From: Isoperla grammatica
Lineage: Eukaryota; Arthropoda; Insecta; Plecoptera; Perlodidae
Assembly: GCA_945910005.1 (NCBI GenBank)
Contig: OX246747.1
Span: forward strand, 3,458,670 to 3,522,669
DNA length: 64,000 bases
Direction: 5' to 3'
Part shown: positions 47,701 through 56,275 of the stretch, in pieces
Layout of the letters: each line of letters begins with the position of its first letter
Position numbering within the stretch: the first letter of the stretch is position 1
Program-made: the position numbers and the translations under genes
The notes under the pieces: model-generated
What the model was told of the DNA's origin: nothing
Databases searched by the model: none
The model's input: only the letters and a program-made list of their open reading frames with translations

Positions 47701-50700
47701 TCTCCTTCTCTCCTCTCCTTCTCTCCTTCTCTCCTTCTCTCCTTCTCTCCTTCTCTCCTTCTCTCCTTCTCTCCTCTCCTTCTCTCCTTCTCTCCTTCTC
47801 TCCTTCTCTCCTTCTCTTCTCTCCTTCTCTCCTTCTCTCCTTCTCTCCTTCTCTCCTTCTCTCCTCTCCTTCTCTCCTTCTCTCCTTCTCTCCTTCTCTC
47901 CTTCTCTCCTTCTCTCCTTCTCTCCTTCTCTCCTTCTCTCCTTCTCTCCTTCTCTCCTTCTCTCCTTCTCTCCTTCTCTCTTTCTCTCCTTCTCTCCTTC
48001 ACTCCTTCTCTCCTTCTCTCCTACTCTCCTTCTCTCCTTCTCTCCTTCTCTCCTTCTCTCCTTCTCTCCTTCTCTCCTTCTCTCCTTCTCTCCTCTCCTT
48101 CTCTTCTTCTCTCCTTCTCTCCTTCTCTCCTTCTCTCCTTCTCTCCTTCTCTCCTTCTCTCCTTCTCTCCTTCTCTCCTCTCCTTCTCTCCTTCTCTCCT
48201 TCTCTCCTCTCCTCTCCTTCTCTCCTTCTCTCCTTCTCTCCTCTCTCCTTCTCTCCTTCTCTCCTTCTCTCCTCTCCTCTCCTTCTCTCCTTCTCTCCTT
48301 CTCTCCTTCTCTCCTTCTCTCCTTCTCTCCTTCTCTCCTTCTCTCCTCTCCTTCTCTCCTTCTCTCCTTCTCTCCTTCTCTCCTTCTCTCCTTCTCTCCT
48401 CTCCTTCTCTCCTTCTCTCCTTCTCTCCTTCTCTCCTTCTCTCCTTCTCTCCTCTCCTTCTCTTCTTCTCTCCTTCTCTCCTTCTCTCCTTTCCTTCTCT
48501 CCTTCTCTCCTTCTCTCCTTCTCTCCTTCTCTCCTTCTCTCCTCTCCTTCTCTCCTTCTCTCCTTCTCTCCTTCTCTCCTTCTCTCCTTCTCTCCTCTCC
48601 TTCTCTCCTTCTCTCCTTCTCTCCTTCTCTCCTTCTCTCCTTCTCTCCTCTCCTTCTCTTCTTCTCTCCTTCTCTCCTTCTCTCCTTTCTTCTCTCCTTC
48701 TCTCCTTCTCTCCTTCTCTCCTTCTCTCCTTCTCTCCTTCTCTCCTTCTCTCCTTAACTTCTTCTCTCCTTCTCTCCTTCTCTCCTTCTCTCCTTCTCTC
48801 CTTCTCTCCTTCTCTCCTTCTCTCCTTCTCTCCTTCTCTCCTTCTCTCCTCTCCTTCTCTCCTTCACTCCTTCTCTCCTTCTCTCCTTCTCTCCTTCTCT
48901 CCTTCTCTCCTTCTCTCCTTCTCTCCTCTCCTCTCCTTCTCTCCTTCTCTCCTTCTCTCCTTCTCTTCTTCTCTCCTTCTCTCCTCTCCTTCTCTCCTTC
49001 ACTCCTTCTCTCCTCTCCTTCTCTCCTTCTCTCCTTCACTCCTTCTCTCCTTCACTCCTTCTCTCCTTCTCTCCTTCTCTCCTTCTCTCCTTCTCTCCTC
49101 TCCTTCTCTTCTTCTCTCCTTCTCTCTTTCTCTCCTTCTCTTCTCTCCTTCTCTCCTTCTCTCCTTCTCTCCTTCTCTCCTTCTCTCGTCTCCTCTCCTT
49201 CTCTCCTTCTCTCCTTCTCTCCTTCTCTCCTTCTCTTCTTCTCTCCTTCTCTCCTCTCCTTCTCTCCTTCACTCCTTCTCTCCTTCTCTCCTTCTCTCCT
49301 TCTCTCCTTCTCTCCTCTCCTTCTCTCCTTCTCTCCTTCTCTCCTCTCCTTCTCTCCTTCTCTCCTTCTCTCCTTCTCTCCTTCTCTCCTTCTCTCCTTC
49401 TCTCCTCTCCTTCTCTCCTTCACTCCTCTCCTTCTCTCCTTCTCTCCTTCTCTCCTCTCCTTCTCTCCTTCTCTCCTTCACTCCTTCTCTCCTTCTCTCC
49501 TTCTCTCCTTCTCTCCTCTCCTCACCTTCTCTCCTTCTCTCCTTCTCTCCTTCTCTCCTCTCCTTCTCTCCTTCTCTCCTTCTCTCCTTCTCTCCTTCTC
49601 TCCTTCTCTCCTCTTCTTCTCTCCTTCACTCCTCTCCTTCTCTCCTTCTCTCCTTCTCTCCTCTCCTTCTCTCCTCTCCTTCTCTCCTTCTCTCCTTCTC
49701 TCCTTCTCTCCTTCTCTCCTTCTCTCCTTCTCTCCTTCTCTCCTCTCCTCTCCTTCTCTTCTTCTCTCCTTCTCTCCTTCTCTCCTTCTCTCCTTCTCTC
49801 CTCTCCTCTCCTTCTCTCCTTCTCTCCTTCTCTCCTTCTCTCCTCTCCTTCTCTCCTTCTCTCCTTCTCTCCTTCTCTCAGTCTCTCCTTCTCTCCTTCT
49901 CTCCTTCTCTTCTTCTCTCCTTCTCTCCTTCTCTCCTTCTCTCCTTCTCTCCTTCTCTCCTTCTCTCCTTCTCTCCTTCTCTCCTTCTCTCCTCTCCTTC
50001 TCTCCTTCTCTCCTTCTCTCCTTCTCTCCTTCTCTCCTTCTCTCCTTCTCTCCTTCTCTCCTTCTCTCCTTCTCTCCTCTCCTTCTCTCCTTCTCTCCTT
50101 CTCTCCTTCTCTCCTTCTCTCCTTCTCTCCTTCTCTCCTTCTCTCCTTCTCTCCTTCTCTCCTCTCCTTCTCTCCTTCACTCCTTCTCTCCTTCTCTCCT
50201 TCTCTCCTTCTCTCCTTCTCTCCTTCTCTCCTTCTCTCCGTCACTCCTTCTCTCCTTCTCTCCTTCACTCCTTCTCTCCTTCTCTCCTTCTCTCCTTCTC
50301 TCCTTCACTCCTTCTCTCCTTCACTCCTTCTCTCCTTCTCTCCTTCTCTCCTCTTCTTCTCTCCTTCTCTCCTTCTCTCCTTCTCTCCTTCTCTCCTTCT
50401 CTCCTTCTCTCCTTCTCTTCTCTCCTTCTCTCCTTCTCTCCTTCTCTCCTTCTCTCCTCTCCTCTCCTTCTCTCCTTCTCTCCTTCTCTCCTTCTCTCCT
50501 TCTCTTCTTCTCTCCTTCTCTCCTCTCCTCTCCTTCTCTTCTTCTCTCCTTCTCTCCTTCTCTCCTTCTCTCCTTCTCTCCTCTCCTCTCCTTCTCTCCT
50601 TCTCTCCTTCTCTTCTTCTCTCCTCTCCTTCTCTCCTTCACTCCTTCTCTCCTTCTCTCCTTCTCTCCTTCTCTCCTTCTCTCCGTCTCTCCTTCTCTCC

Positions 50701-53572
50701 TTCTCTCCTTCTCTCCTTCTCTCCTTCTCCTTCTCTCCTTCTCTCCTTCTCTCCTTCTCTCCTTCTCTCCTTCTCTCCTTCTCTCCTCTCCTTCTCTCCT
50801 TCTCTCCTTCTCTCCTTCTCTCCTTCTCTCCTTCTCTCCTTCTCTCCTCTCCTTCTCTTCTTCTCTCCTTCTCTCCTTCTCTCCTTCTCTCCTTCTCTCC
50901 TTCTCTCCTTCTCTCCTCTCCTTCTCTCCTTCACTCCTTCTCTCCTTCTCTCCTTCTCTCCTTCTCTCCATCTATCCTTCTCTCCTTCTCTCCTTCTCTC
51001 CTTCTCTCCTTCTCTCCTTCTCTCCTTCTCTCCTTCTCCTTCTCTCCTTCTCTCCTTCTCTCCTTCTCTCCTTCTCTCCTTCTCTCCTCTCCTTCTCTCC
51101 TTCTCTCCTTCTCTCCTTCTCTCCTTCTCCCCTTTCCCCCTTTCCCCTTTTCCCCTTTTCCCCTTTTCCCCTTCTCATCTTCTCATCTTCTCATCTTCTC
51201 ATCTTCTCATCTTCTTATCTCCTCATCTTCTCTCCTCTCCTTCTCTCCTTTTCCTTATCCTTCTCCTTCTCCTTCTCCTTATCCTTATCTTTATCCGTAT
51301 TCTTATCCTTATCCTTATCCTTATACTTATCCTTATCCTTATCCTTATCCTTATCCTTATCCTTATCCGTATTCTTATCCTTTTCCTTATCCTTATCCTT
51401 ATCCTTATCCTTATCCTTATCATTATCATTATCCTTATCCTTATCCTTATCCTTATCCTTATCCTTATCCTTATCCTTATCCTTATCCTTATCCTTATCC
51501 TTATCCTTATCCTTATCCTTATCATTATCATTATCTTTCTCTTTCGCTTTCTCCTTCTCCATCTTATTGTCGTTAATATTGGTATTGTTGAAATACATCT
51601 ATACTCGGTCAAAACCGGCGTAAACATGTTGTGCGGACATAAATGTCAGGTGTCAGGCTTTTGTTTTGATGTGTTAAGTTGTTGACCAATTGTGTAGTGT
51701 TATAACCTTTTAAAAGGGATAGTAAGGTGAAAATCTAAAACATCACGAATGAGTTTTATTACATGAAATTCAGTTATGTGTTCAAATAAAATTGATATAG
51801 GTTGCATCAATGCAAGAAAAAAATTGCGAACATTTAGCTACTCTACTTGGTTCTCTTTGCCAGCTCTGCTGCTTATTTATTCTAATGCGTAATACAGCTG
51901 TATCGGTTCTGAGCTCGCTAGCGCCTTCCCGAAAGACAGAGCACTCATTGTGTAATACGAGTCCAGCCAGCGCTCCGCAAAACACTCGGCGACTGCAGGT
52001 CAGTGCCGCTCAAAACAAATTGCAACTTTTCTGCACATCAAGTAACAAAATAATTCATTGCTGGGCATTTTGTAGCAGTACACATTTGAACCAAGAAGCA
52101 TGTTATCGGAAGAGAAAAAATGCACATTTAAACGCTTGATCGATTTTTGATAAGTGCCCTACTTTAGCAGTGGTTTGACTATCTCGACGCCACATTTTAA
52201 TTGTATGGGAATTACCAAGAGGAAAATTGCTCGGTGCTGCTTGGTAGCAACAAGCCATAACATCGCTTTTTTCATTTTTTACCGAATGCTTTTCAAGTAT
52301 GGTATCTTTTAGTTATGTTGTCCACATTTGAAGGTGGACACATACAAATGGTAGTTTTTAAGTTTTTTACCTGACTATCCCTTTAAACCCTACTAATGAT
52401 CGAAGGGTACCTCTACTTCAAAAACCGCATAAACTTTTTATTTTGTTTTCTCAAGAATGCAACTCGAAATCGAAAATCTAAATCAAAAGTGCACTGTGTT
52501 TTGGAAAGCACTAGATACAGAATAAAATATTCAAACCATTCCCGAAGTTTATTCTGAGTATTAACTCGCTTCTTGTTAGTCATACTGTTTAGATTATAAT
52601 GTAAGACACTAATAGAGGATTCAGTATGTAGGGTTTACCAAACCAAAGTGCGCTCTTCATTCAGATTTTCGATTTCGGAGTCTATTCTTGGAATATAATT
52701 TTACAAATAAAAATGTTAAGTGATTTTTGACGTAGAGGTACCGTTCGCTCTTAAAACGAATTAAATATATCACGTTCAAATTATTTTATCAGAACCAACT
52801 GTATGTGTTTTAAAATGTACGGTCCTGCCTGATATGTATTCATCCCAGCATTTGCGTATTATTATTATTACTAGGAAAACGCTCTGTGTGACGCGTTGAT
52901 AAGCGAGCGCGTTCATGTCCACGAAATTGCTGGCATTAAGTTCTCCTAATTATCGGCACTGTTCAATGTAAAAGATAATGATTAACATGTCGTAAACGGC
53001 CAAGTAAATCCAGCACCATTAAACTGAAAACACTATCATCATCATCAATATAAGAATGTTCATATTTTTTCATAAAAACAACTATCAACAACAACCAAAA
53101 AAAAGTGACGTGGAAAGATTGGTATTTTAACTGTCATAGTTGTTATACTTCCTGCCATTGTTCAGTAAGAGATTTATTGTCCATATAATATAAAGCCTGG
53201 ACTTTTCGTGGTCATAGTTCCTTCACCATAAGTCAGCAATACAAATGCAATTTGAACATATTAAATACAATGTAAACATTTTACAGTAACTATTGTGTAA
53301 CTTTTAACTTTTCGAACGATTTCGCCACAAAACTATACACCTACAATCCACTTCGAGACTTGTGGATGGTCTAAGTTTCAACTTGATCCGACTTTCCGTT
53401 CGACCAATTTCGATAGAGATAAAACAAAAAACAAAACAAAAAAAGAACGTGTGTCATAAAAATCTACTAGAGATGCTCGCTTCGCTCGCTTTATTATTAT
53501 TATATATTTAATTAAAATATTATTATTATTGTTTTTATTTTTATTATTACTATAACTATTATTTTTAGTATG

Positions 53573-53656
<84 letters not shown>

Positions 53657-54414
53657 TTTACTATAATTATTATAATTATTATTATTTTTACTATTATTAT
53701 TATTATTATTATTATTACTATTATTATTATTATTATTATTATAATTATAATTATTTTTATTTTTACTATTATAATTATTATTATAAATATTATAATTATT
53801 ATTATGATTATTACAATTATTATAAGAATTATGTTTATAATTGTAACTTTTATCATAATAATAAGTTTATTGTTGCTATACATAGAAACTTGGTCAAAAC
53901 CGGCGTAAACATGTTTTACGGACATAAATGTCAAGTATTTACCATGTGCTTAACTCTAAACTCCAGTTAGAACAAATTTAATATCATATTATTTTTCAAA
54001 ACAGACTTCGGTACGGTTGTGGCCGATTTGTACTCATCCCAGCACTCTTTTTTCGTCTTTGGAAACCACGAAAACCACCATCAGGGCGGAGAAAATTCGT
54101 GAAGTCTTCATTCTTCTTAGTTCAATAAATTTCTCACTATCCTACACGTTTTCAAAATTATTGATTTTGTATCTCGATGTATATGTTCGGTTGGAGACCA
54201 ATTAGGTACAACAGTTACATTATTCTGCTTCCACAACCTGTTTATTTCAAAACATGACTCCTTATATCTGTTTATCTTATACCTTTTCAGGCTTGTATTT
54301 GTAATACGCAGTGGTTGTGTTTGTAAGTTTATACTTTATGGCTAATTTTTGATGTATAATGTTTGCAATGGCTATGCCTATGAAGATAATCTGTTTGATG
54401 ATTGGTTATTATTA

Positions 54415-54460
<46 letters not shown>

Positions 54461-54684
54461 CATTATTACTATTATTATTATTGTTATTATTATCATTATG
54501 TTATTATTATTATAATTATTATATTTATTACTTTTACTTTTATTTTTTTATTATTATTATTATTATTATTTTTATTATAATTATTAGCTCACTCACCTTG
54601 CCAGTACAACAGCATCCTGTAGTGATCAAACACCTGACCTTCGACATTCTGGTCCACAGACATTGGAGCCTCAATCGATGTCAT
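25704..54684 (-). CDS. Insect odorant receptor, OR copy B (six exons, 720 codons, five 47-residue repeats)
   Basis: Exons: 54,684-54,597; 35,521-35,020; 33,267-32,143; 31,476-31,377; 28,762-28,655; 25,943-25,704, all with GT/AG borders; the sum, 2,163 nt, is a whole number of codons. The family forms odorant-gated ion channels with a co-receptor (Orco) in sensory neuron dendrites. Visible parts: cytoplasmic N-terminus 1-70; TM1 about 71-94; TM2 about 99-123; TM3 about 169-190; WYPW 199-202 in the loop before TM4; TM4 about 213-241; a long cytoplasmic loop 242-570 with five 47-residue repeats at about 294-528; TM5 574-603; TM6 613-636; C-terminal signature from 642. ORs are normally near 400 residues, so the repeats account for most of the excess. 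Compared with A and C the ancestral stop is lost, adding 11 residues. Intron 1 is 19 kb, mostly polypyrimidine repeat. The start is the first conserved ATG; an upstream exon is possible. Confidence 0.78.
25960..26735 (+). mobile_element. AAAT-tailed insertion beside the exon 6 acceptor of copy B
   Basis: About 775 bp absent from copies A and C, splitting a stretch that is contiguous in them (GGATAAATAAATACAATACA in C). It ends in about ten AATA units at 26,692-26,730, and AAATACA-like bases flank both ends, as in target-primed insertion of a retroposon. The interior is T-rich with no recognisable protein, so the family is unknown. Confidence 0.55.
27715..28435. mobile_element. Insertion shared by introns 5 of copies A and B, absent from C
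   Basis: Begins near AGAAGCGAGCG and ends near CATAGTAGAGAATTC. In copy C the flanks (GTACATTAGTTG and AGAATTCTATTGG) are nearly joined at 63,866-63,885. A related piece in opposite orientation lies at 53,270-53,495, sharing CGAACGGAAAGTC and GACCATCCACAAG. Dispersal plus presence/absence point to a mobile element of unknown class. Confidence 0.55.
28655..28762 (-). CDS. OR copy B exon 5 (TM6)
   Basis: 108 nt, 36 codons, phase 0 at both ends. Acceptor TTTTCTCACAG/CCTGG at 28,763 and donor GACCAA/GTGAGT at 28,654. It encodes PGEKSGLNISNL, TM6 (VAFTILISLIYLVTN) and NMMQLISDQ. The acceptor is the last member of a long array of similar TTTACTCACAG sequences. Confidence 0.85.
28763..30200 (-). 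repeat. 46-bp intronic minisatellite, about 27 copies, each with a 3' splice-site-like sequence
   Basis: Diverged units on the plus strand: ACCCGGACAAAACATG, then CTGTGAGTAAATA, then ACCAAAATAAGATTCT. On the transcribed strand each unit reads a T-rich stretch followed by TTTACTCACAG/CATG. The first unit supplies the real acceptor of exon 5 (TTTTCTCACAG/CC). Copy A has about five units in the same place. A retroposon piece interrupts the array at 29,039-29,185. Confidence 0.88.
29039..29185 (-). mobile_element. SINE-like retroposon fragment with AATC tail
   Basis: On the minus strand the piece ends CCTCGTTGCAAAAATATGAG, ACGTTAAGCCC and then AATCAATCAATCAATC. It interrupts the regular 46-bp units. 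The GACGTTAAxCC plus AATC tail form is, from general knowledge, common among invertebrate retroposons; no tRNA-related head is visible. Confidence 0.55.
30410..31135. repeat. About 150-bp minisatellite in intron 4 of copy B, five copies
   Basis: Units marked by GCGGGCGTGC variants (30,480; 30,652; 30,787; 30,932; 31,086) with ACTCAACAAAATTTTACCGC and GCATATTGGTGTCTCAGTGG. Spacing runs from 135 to 172 bp, the difference lying in G-rich inserts such as the long G run at 30,609-30,628. Confidence 0.8.
31377..31476 (-). CDS. OR copy B exon 4 (TM5)
   Basis: 100 nt, acceptor TTTACAG/ATACATG at 31,477 and donor CCAAG/GTACGT at 31,376. It encodes YMCLWADFTNIAF, a hydrophobic TM5 (MVLLVVNTVMLGVTV) and LYVTK. 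Phase 2 in, phase 0 out. Confidence 0.85.
31477..32142 (-). other. Intron 3 of OR copy B
   Basis: AT-rich, aligns throughout with intron 3 of copy A (15,983-16,655). Nothing else seen. Confidence 0.75.
32143..33267 (-). CDS. OR copy B exon 3 (WYPW loop, TM4, repeat-expanded loop)
   Basis: 1,125 nt, acceptor CTTTATCCAG/GGAG at 33,268 and donor CTCAG/GTAATG at 32,142, phase 2 at both ends. It encodes R197 (split codon), EWYPWNTSTSPAFE, TM4, KRIKARKLKES, five 47-residue repeats and then LHKEMQDILTNAIHLHVKLL, a helical stretch leading to TM5. The joining codon AG/G restores RFPVREWYPW. The open frame runs through the whole exon. Confidence 0.85.
32275..32985 (-). repeat. In-frame coding minisatellite, 141 bp (47 codons) x 5
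   Basis: Each unit encodes variants of LGCALRGGQL, AAPAALSASRVDDL, ALVSTLYGAGDAGSS and CGRDEMP. Copies differ by a few substitutions, for example DP/NA/DA before GSS. Copy A carries two units at 16,770-17,060, and the exon length difference is exactly 423 nt. The repeats fall in the loop between TM4 and TM5, which is intracellular in the inverted OR topology. Low in charge and rich in Ala, Ser, Gly and Leu. Confidence 0.9.
33268..35019 (-). other. Intron 2 of OR copy B
   Basis: 1.75 kb, AT-rich. It holds one copy of the 105-bp unit that is repeated in copy A (about 34,360-34,455). No gene seen. Confidence 0.65.
35020..35521 (-). CDS. OR copy B exon 2 (TM1-TM3)
   Basis: 502 nt, acceptor TTTGCAG/GTTTC at 35,522 and donor GTCAG/GTAGGT at 35,019. 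It encodes GFWQDDAEPG, FSPRFAHLLVKHRS, TM1 (NPWFLLVTLATNVFF), TM2 (IFSTIIIEGMPLTIG) and TM3 (LMVAISIGMTLFFSS) and ends at LPERRFPV. The octamer array begins about 38 bp upstream of its acceptor. Confidence 0.85.
35560..51128. repeat. 15.6-kb polypyrimidine octamer array (CTCTCCTT)n
   Basis: Plus strand almost entirely C and T, unit TCTCCTTC with frequent 5-base TCTCC interruptions. The transcribed strand is polypurine (GAAGGAGA). Rare marker variants recur: TCTCAGTCTC at 39,777, 42,314, 45,471, 47,619 and 49,879, each about 355-366 bp after a CTCCTCACC marker; TAACTTCTTC at 43,593 and 48,754. This shows higher-order duplication of 2.1-3.2 kb blocks. Contains a 200-N gap, so the true length is unknown. 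Confidence 0.96.
41038..41237. other. Assembly gap, 200 N
   Basis: Exactly 200 N in the middle of the octamer array. A round number indicates a placeholder for unknown size, not a measured gap. Confidence 0.99.
51129..51235. repeat. Transition tracts: CCCCTTTT and CTTCTCAT octamers
   Basis: About five C4T4 units followed by about seven CTTCTCAT units. Both are 8 bp like the main array, so they look like variant octamers that expanded at its edge. Confidence 0.9.
51245..51540. repeat. TCCTTA hexamer microsatellite, about 48 copies
   Basis: Mostly TCCTTA with sporadic CATTA, CGTATT and TATACT variants. It occupies the place of the TCCTTG tract of copy A and ends at the same flanking sequence (TTGGTATTGTTG / TTGGTATTATTG). 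Confidence 0.95.
51575..51655. repeat. Dispersed motif next to a microsatellite, copy 2
   Basis: Contains CGGTCAAAACCGGCGTAAAC, ATG and GGACATAAATGTCAGG. It follows the TCCTTA tract and is orthologous in position to copy 1 in OR copy A. Confidence 0.65.
51708..52388. mobile_element. Non-autonomous DNA transposon (MITE-like) with terminal inverted repeats
   Basis: About 680 bp bounded by TTTTAAAAGGGATAGTAAGG and, inverted at the other end, CCTGACTATCCCTTTAAA. The orthologous place in copy A (near 19,590) lacks it. A TTAA or longer palindromic TTTAAA lies at both ends and may be the target-site duplication. No transposase frame; the 109-codon frame inside is not recognised. Superfamily not determined. 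Confidence 0.72.
52390..53235. other. Intron 1 DNA shared between copies A and B
   Basis: Aligns with 19,595-20,450 of copy A (for example TCGAAAATC, GCACTGTGTTTTGG, GCCTGATATGTATTCATCCC, ATCATCATCAATATAAGAAT). No gene seen. Confidence 0.7.
53270..53495 (-). mobile_element. Dispersed repeat fragment, inverted relative to the intron 5 copies
   Basis: In reverse complement it shares CGAACGGAAAGTC, GACCATCCACAAG and CATAGTTACTGT-type stretches with 14,270-14,410 and 27,780-27,930, and ends in a GCGAGCGAAGCGAGC motif like the start of those copies. Unknown mobile element family. Confidence 0.55.
53500..53850. repeat. ATT-type microsatellite in intron 1 of copy B
   Basis: Imperfect ATT repeat with TTTTTA and ATAATT interruptions, directly followed by the third dispersed motif. 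Confidence 0.95.
53868..53940. repeat. Dispersed motif next to a microsatellite, copy 3
   Basis: TTGGTCAAAACCGGCGTAAA, CATG and ACGGACATAAATGTCAAG, about 90% like copy 2 and preceded by an unrelated ATT tract. Confidence 0.65.
53941..54403. other. Intron 1 DNA near exon 1 of copy B
   Basis: AT-rich, contains ATGTACTCATCCCAGCA-like sequence; no gene or repeat recognised. Confidence 0.5.
54404..54588. repeat. ATT-type microsatellite next to the exon 1 donor of copy B
   Basis: Ends 7 bp from the GTGAGT donor region, as in copy A. Confidence 0.95.
54597..54684 (-). CDS. OR copy B exon 1 (N-terminus)
   Basis: 88 nt from ATG at 54,684-54,682 to donor CAAG/GTGAGT (54,596-54,595), phase 1 out. It encodes 29 residues ending MLLYWQ. 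Upstream the same frame stays open to a TGA near 54,825 but without ATG, as in copy A. Confidence 0.65.
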
Positions 54685-55800
54685 GACCGTCCTAAAGAGT
54701 TTCTTGGGCAGTGAAATGAAGATGATATTGTTAACACGGGCACAACGTAATATCGTCCTGTCTGTGCTGTGACGTGACCTCTTATGGTTTGCACAACACT
54801 CGGTTGCTACGTACTCGAAATTTCAAGGTTTGCTTGCGTGATGGTAAAGTTCTCTGCGAACATATTTAAAATGTGCAAAATAAAGTATGTAATTTGTTAA
54901 CCAAATTTTTTTATACAACGTAGGTACGATTGAGATAAGTAGTAGGAGAGTTCACTTTGTCAATATAATATTCAAGGGAAAACAGAATACTTGGTATAGC
55001 ATTTTCAGGAACATTCGGTTACGTAATAGAAATGAGAATGGAAAGTACAGGTTGTTGGTTTTGGTAAACAGAAAAGCAGCTGCTCTCAAAACTCTGGCGT
55101 GACAGTGTGTCTATACTTATTCGTGATCGATTCGTTGTTGGGTAGTAGGTCCCGGGTTCAAATCCTGTTTCAAGGTGAAGTCTTTAGGTCCCTGGTACAA
55201 TTCCCGCTCTAGGCTTAAGTTTTTCAAATTCTAATATTGATTCAATTCCATCACTTCTTGACTAAGGTATACGTAAACGGTGTTTTGAGCCATCCTAGCA
55301 ACGAAGCATTTAAGAAATTTTAAGTTGTTCCAAATAAGCCTTTTTTATTCTGTCATTTGTCCGCAGGTGTTCACACTGTCCAATCACTGATTCATGTGTT
55401 TCATATTTGAAATATAGATCTTTGATTGGTTATCGCTCACTCGTCGATGGTGTTCGGCGGGGCCTACAGTGTTGGTCAAGTAGCTTTAAATTAAAGTCCC
55501 CCACTGAAAATCAGTTATGTGACTGAGACGGTAGACTCTAAATAAAATTTATTGATTAATTTTACTTGACCGTTTCATTCAGCTTCGGCCCTCGTGCCTT
55601 TATAGTAACATTACATTTGGGGACACATTAAATATTGAACTGTAATTTCACCACAAGGTTCCTGTAAACCAATACTTGGGCTATGCCCGACTCGTATTAC
55701 TAAGCCAGTTCTTAGTAAGATCGTATTTTATTCAGAAATAAGGGGAAAATCGTCGGTTAAAACCGAGGTTCCTTGTACAAGTGAGATCTCAAGTATCACT
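54685..55800 (-). other. 5' flank of OR copy B (likely promoter and 5' UTR)
   Basis: Aligns with the 5' flank of copy A. Contains a GGTTCAAATCC motif at about 55,153 that resembles a tRNA B-box but no full tRNA. No core promoter assigned. Confidence 0.5.
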
Positions 55801-55839
55801 TGAAAGTTAATAGTTGGTCTGGGTTGCACATAATATGAC

Positions 55840-56275
55840 AGTGATTAATTGTGCACTACATGTATTAACACGTTCACATTTACTTACATTGCTTTATGAG
55901 GCACTGCACATATATTACATATAATATATTGAAAACATCACAAGTTTATATGGTGACTAATGGTGCACTACATGTTTGACACATTTACATTTACTAACAA
56001 TGTTTCACAAGGAACAGCACATATATTACAATATTATAACATATTAAAAACATTACAAGTATACATGGTGACTAATGGTGCACTACATGTTTGACACATT
56101 TACATTTACTAACATTGCTTCACAAGCCACAGCACAAATGTCACATAATTATAACATTTTTTTAAGACAAAAGTTTATATGGTGACTCATAGTGCACTTC
56201 ATGTATAAACACATTCGCATGCACTAAAATATTTCACAAGGCACAGCACATATATTACCTTATTATAAAATTTCT
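55840..56275. repeat. 115-bp tandem repeat between copies B and C, about four copies
   Basis: Units marked by GTGCACTACATGT variants at 55,851, 55,963, 56,078 and 56,192. Same repeat as at 23,840-24,115. Confidence 0.85.

Larger units (their letters stand above)
35522..54596 (-). other. Intron 1 of OR copy B, 19 kb
   Basis: From the exon 2 acceptor outward: 38 bp of unique sequence, the octamer array with an N gap, C4T4, TTCTCATC and TCCTTA tracts, the microsatellite-adjacent motif, a TIR element, DNA shared with copy A (52,390-53,235), a dispersed repeat, two ATT tracts and the exon 1 donor. Confidence 0.8.

Noticed and set aside
35016..51178. Many Glu/Arg/Lys-rich frames (ERRREGEK type)
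   Set aside because: Direct translation of the purine strand of the octamer array. One begins inside the array and reads on into OR exon 2, which is a frame coincidence across the splice acceptor.
51810..52139. 109-codon plus-strand frame
   Set aside because: Lies wholly inside the TIR element; composition and lack of any motif give no reason to call a gene.
53512..54714. Poly-Ile, poly-Leu and poly-Tyr frames
   Set aside because: Products of ATT microsatellites; one reads into the antisense of OR exon 1.
55140..55215. Possible tRNA (GGTTCAAATCC B-box)
   Set aside because: No acceptor stem or A-box at the right spacing; the related sequence at 23,180-23,230 lacks the motif.
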